From Bacteroides_D sp963546395 (lineage in GTDB: Bacteria > Bacteroidota > Bacteroidia > Bacteroidales > CAJPTX01): a DNA stretch of 32,852 nt. The stretch lies in the NCBI GenBank assembly GCA_963546395.1, contig CAUUMS010000017.1, positions 1 to 32,852 of the forward strand, in the 5' to 3' direction. The position numbers and the translations under genes are program-made. The notes under the pieces are model-generated. The model was not told the DNA's origin. It saw only the letters and a list, made by a program, of their open reading frames with translations, and did not search any database. Of the stretch, positions 32,038-32,852 are shown in pieces (positions within the stretch are counted from its first letter, which is position 1; each line of letters starts with the position of its first letter).

Positions 32038-32852
32038 TTACTTCACCAACCGTATGCTGCGCGCTTCGGACTGACCCCGCAGCTGTAGTATATAGGTACC
32101 CTGCGGTAGATCAGACGTGCTAATTGTCAGCGTTTCAGCACCATTGCTACCGCTTATCATTACGGCTCCGCTGGCATTGAACAGCGCATAGTGCTGCACA
32201 TCGCTAGCGTGGTGTACCGTGATGACATCGCGGAACGGATTCGGGGATACAGTTACGGCTAGCAATGATGTCACGTCTGTGTTCGGATCCGTGCCCGGAT
32301 TAGGAGACGGATTGGGTTGTGGGGTGGGCGTAGCCGGCTCTTTCACGGTCACCTGGCATACCCCCTGCTTGCCGTTGTGCGCCTTGGCGATGACCTGCGC
32401 TACCCCGGCCTTGATAGGGGTGACTCTGCCCTGCGCATCGACGCTGACGATACCCTGGGGCTCCGTGCTCCAGGTGATCTCCTTATTGGTGGCATTTGCC
32501 GGCTCCACGGTGGCCTCAAGGGTGGCGGGCGCCTCTCCCACGGTCAATGTGAGCGATGCGGGCGTCACATTTACGCGCTCCACGGGCACAGCGGGTGGCG
32601 TGGCCGGCTCCTTCACGGTTACCTGGCATACCCCCTGCTTGCCGTTGTGCGCCTTGGCGATGACCTGCGCTGTTCCGGCCTTGGTGGGGGTGACCCTGCC
32701 CTGCGCATCGACGCTGACGATGCCCTGGGGCTCCACGCTCCAGGAGATCTCCTTATTGGTGGCATTGGCGGGATCCACGGTGGCCTCAAGGGAGGCTGGC
32801 GCCTCTCCCACGGTCAATGTGAGCGATGCGGGCGTCACATTTACGCGCTCCA
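32038..32852 (-). CDS. BIG2 Ig-like repeat protein with type IX sorting domain, 3' end only
   Basis: The frame is open to the right edge, so the 5' part is outside. The visible 271 residues have two Ig-like BIG2 repeats of 90 residues (TPASLTLTVGEAPA, ANATNKEI-WS, VSVDAQGRVTP-KAG and AQVIAKAHNGKQGVCQVTVKEPA). A proline-rich linker (TPTPQPNPSPNPGTDPN) follows. The C-terminal sorting domain carries VTVSPNPFRDVITV and ends SDLPQGTYILQLRGQSEARSIRLVK-like, as in type IX secretion substrates. It is likely a secreted or surface-attached protein. The N-terminal functional domain cannot be seen. Confidence 0.9.
   Translation of the reverse strand, partial: ERVNVTPASLTLTVGEAPASLEATVDPANATNKEISWSVEPQGIVSVDAQGRVTPTKAGTAQVIAKAHNGKQGVCQVTVKEPATPPAVPVERVNVTPASLTLTVGEAPATLEATVEPANATNKEITWSTEPQGIVSVDAQGRVTPIKAGVAQVIAKAHNGKQGVCQVTVKEPATPTPQPNPSPNPGTDPNTDVTSLLAVTVSPNPFRDVITVHHASDVQHYALFNASGAVMISGSNGAETLTISTSDLPQGTYILQLRGQSEARSIRLVK
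32331..32852. repeat. 270-bp tandem coding repeat, one full and one partial copy
   Basis: The sequence repeats with a 270-base period inside the BIG2 gene, for example ACCTGGCATACCCCCTGCTT at 32351 and at 32621. The two copies differ at only a handful of positions, far fewer than expected for old Ig domains, so the array is young or homogenised. It continues past the edge. Confidence 0.85.

Overview
The window reads as a GC-rich member of the Bacteroidetes, most likely order Bacteroidales and resembling Porphyromonas. The evidence is a GLPGLI-family secreted protein, a type IX secretion (Por) C-terminal sorting domain, TAnnTTTG-type -7 promoter boxes, the acpP-fabF-rnc order, and a butyryl-CoA dehydrogenase/Etf operon of the kind found in amino-acid-fermenting Porphyromonas. 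The genus is an inference; the phylum is well supported.

Left part (1-5712, minus strand): a butyrate-forming acyl-CoA module in decay. A short CoA-transferase beta-like gene (4912-5250) is followed by butyryl-CoA dehydrogenase, EtfB and EtfA, all intact. Downstream of EtfA lie an enoyl-CoA hydratase (crotonase) remnant with in-frame stops and frameshifts, and a 3-hydroxybutyryl-CoA dehydrogenase remnant that has lost its N-terminal NAD-binding part. Strong hairpins follow etfA (1742-1781, 1794-1827) and the last remnant (118-153).

Centre-left (5713-9677): housekeeping genes. purN (minus) and acpP (plus) diverge from adjacent -7 boxes; fabF, rnc and a secreted GLPGLI protein follow on the plus strand.

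Core (9893-30813, plus strand): an almost gapless run of 18 genes, many with 1-38 base overlaps, that I read as an aryl-polyene / flexirubin-type biosynthetic cluster. A tyrosine ammonia-lyase would make p-coumarate, and a PaaK-like adenylating ligase at the far end would activate it. Three ketosynthases, two cysteine-less ketosynthase-like partners (one fused to a ketosynthase), a ketoreductase, two complementary hotdog dehydratase subunits and two acyl carrier proteins would build the polyene. An O-methyltransferase, a thioesterase, a carotenoid-desaturase-like flavoprotein, an LpxL-like acyltransferase, a GT2/DUF2062 glycosyltransferase and a polysaccharide deacetylase would tailor it and attach it to a lipid or sugar carrier. 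A LolA-like protein, a lipoprotein and a giant MMPL-acyltransferase-methyltransferase fusion would move it to the outer membrane. No DarA/DarB-type dialkylresorcinol enzymes are in the window, so the product may be an aryl-polyene lipid and not a true flexirubin ester.

Right edge (30853-32852, minus strand): a membrane-anchored metallo-beta-lactamase-fold hydrolase, preceded by the 3' end of a secreted Ig-like (BIG2) repeat protein with nearly identical 270-bp repeats, cut by the window edge. Bases 1-117 show nothing I can support. I saw no tRNA, rRNA, CRISPR array or insertion sequence.
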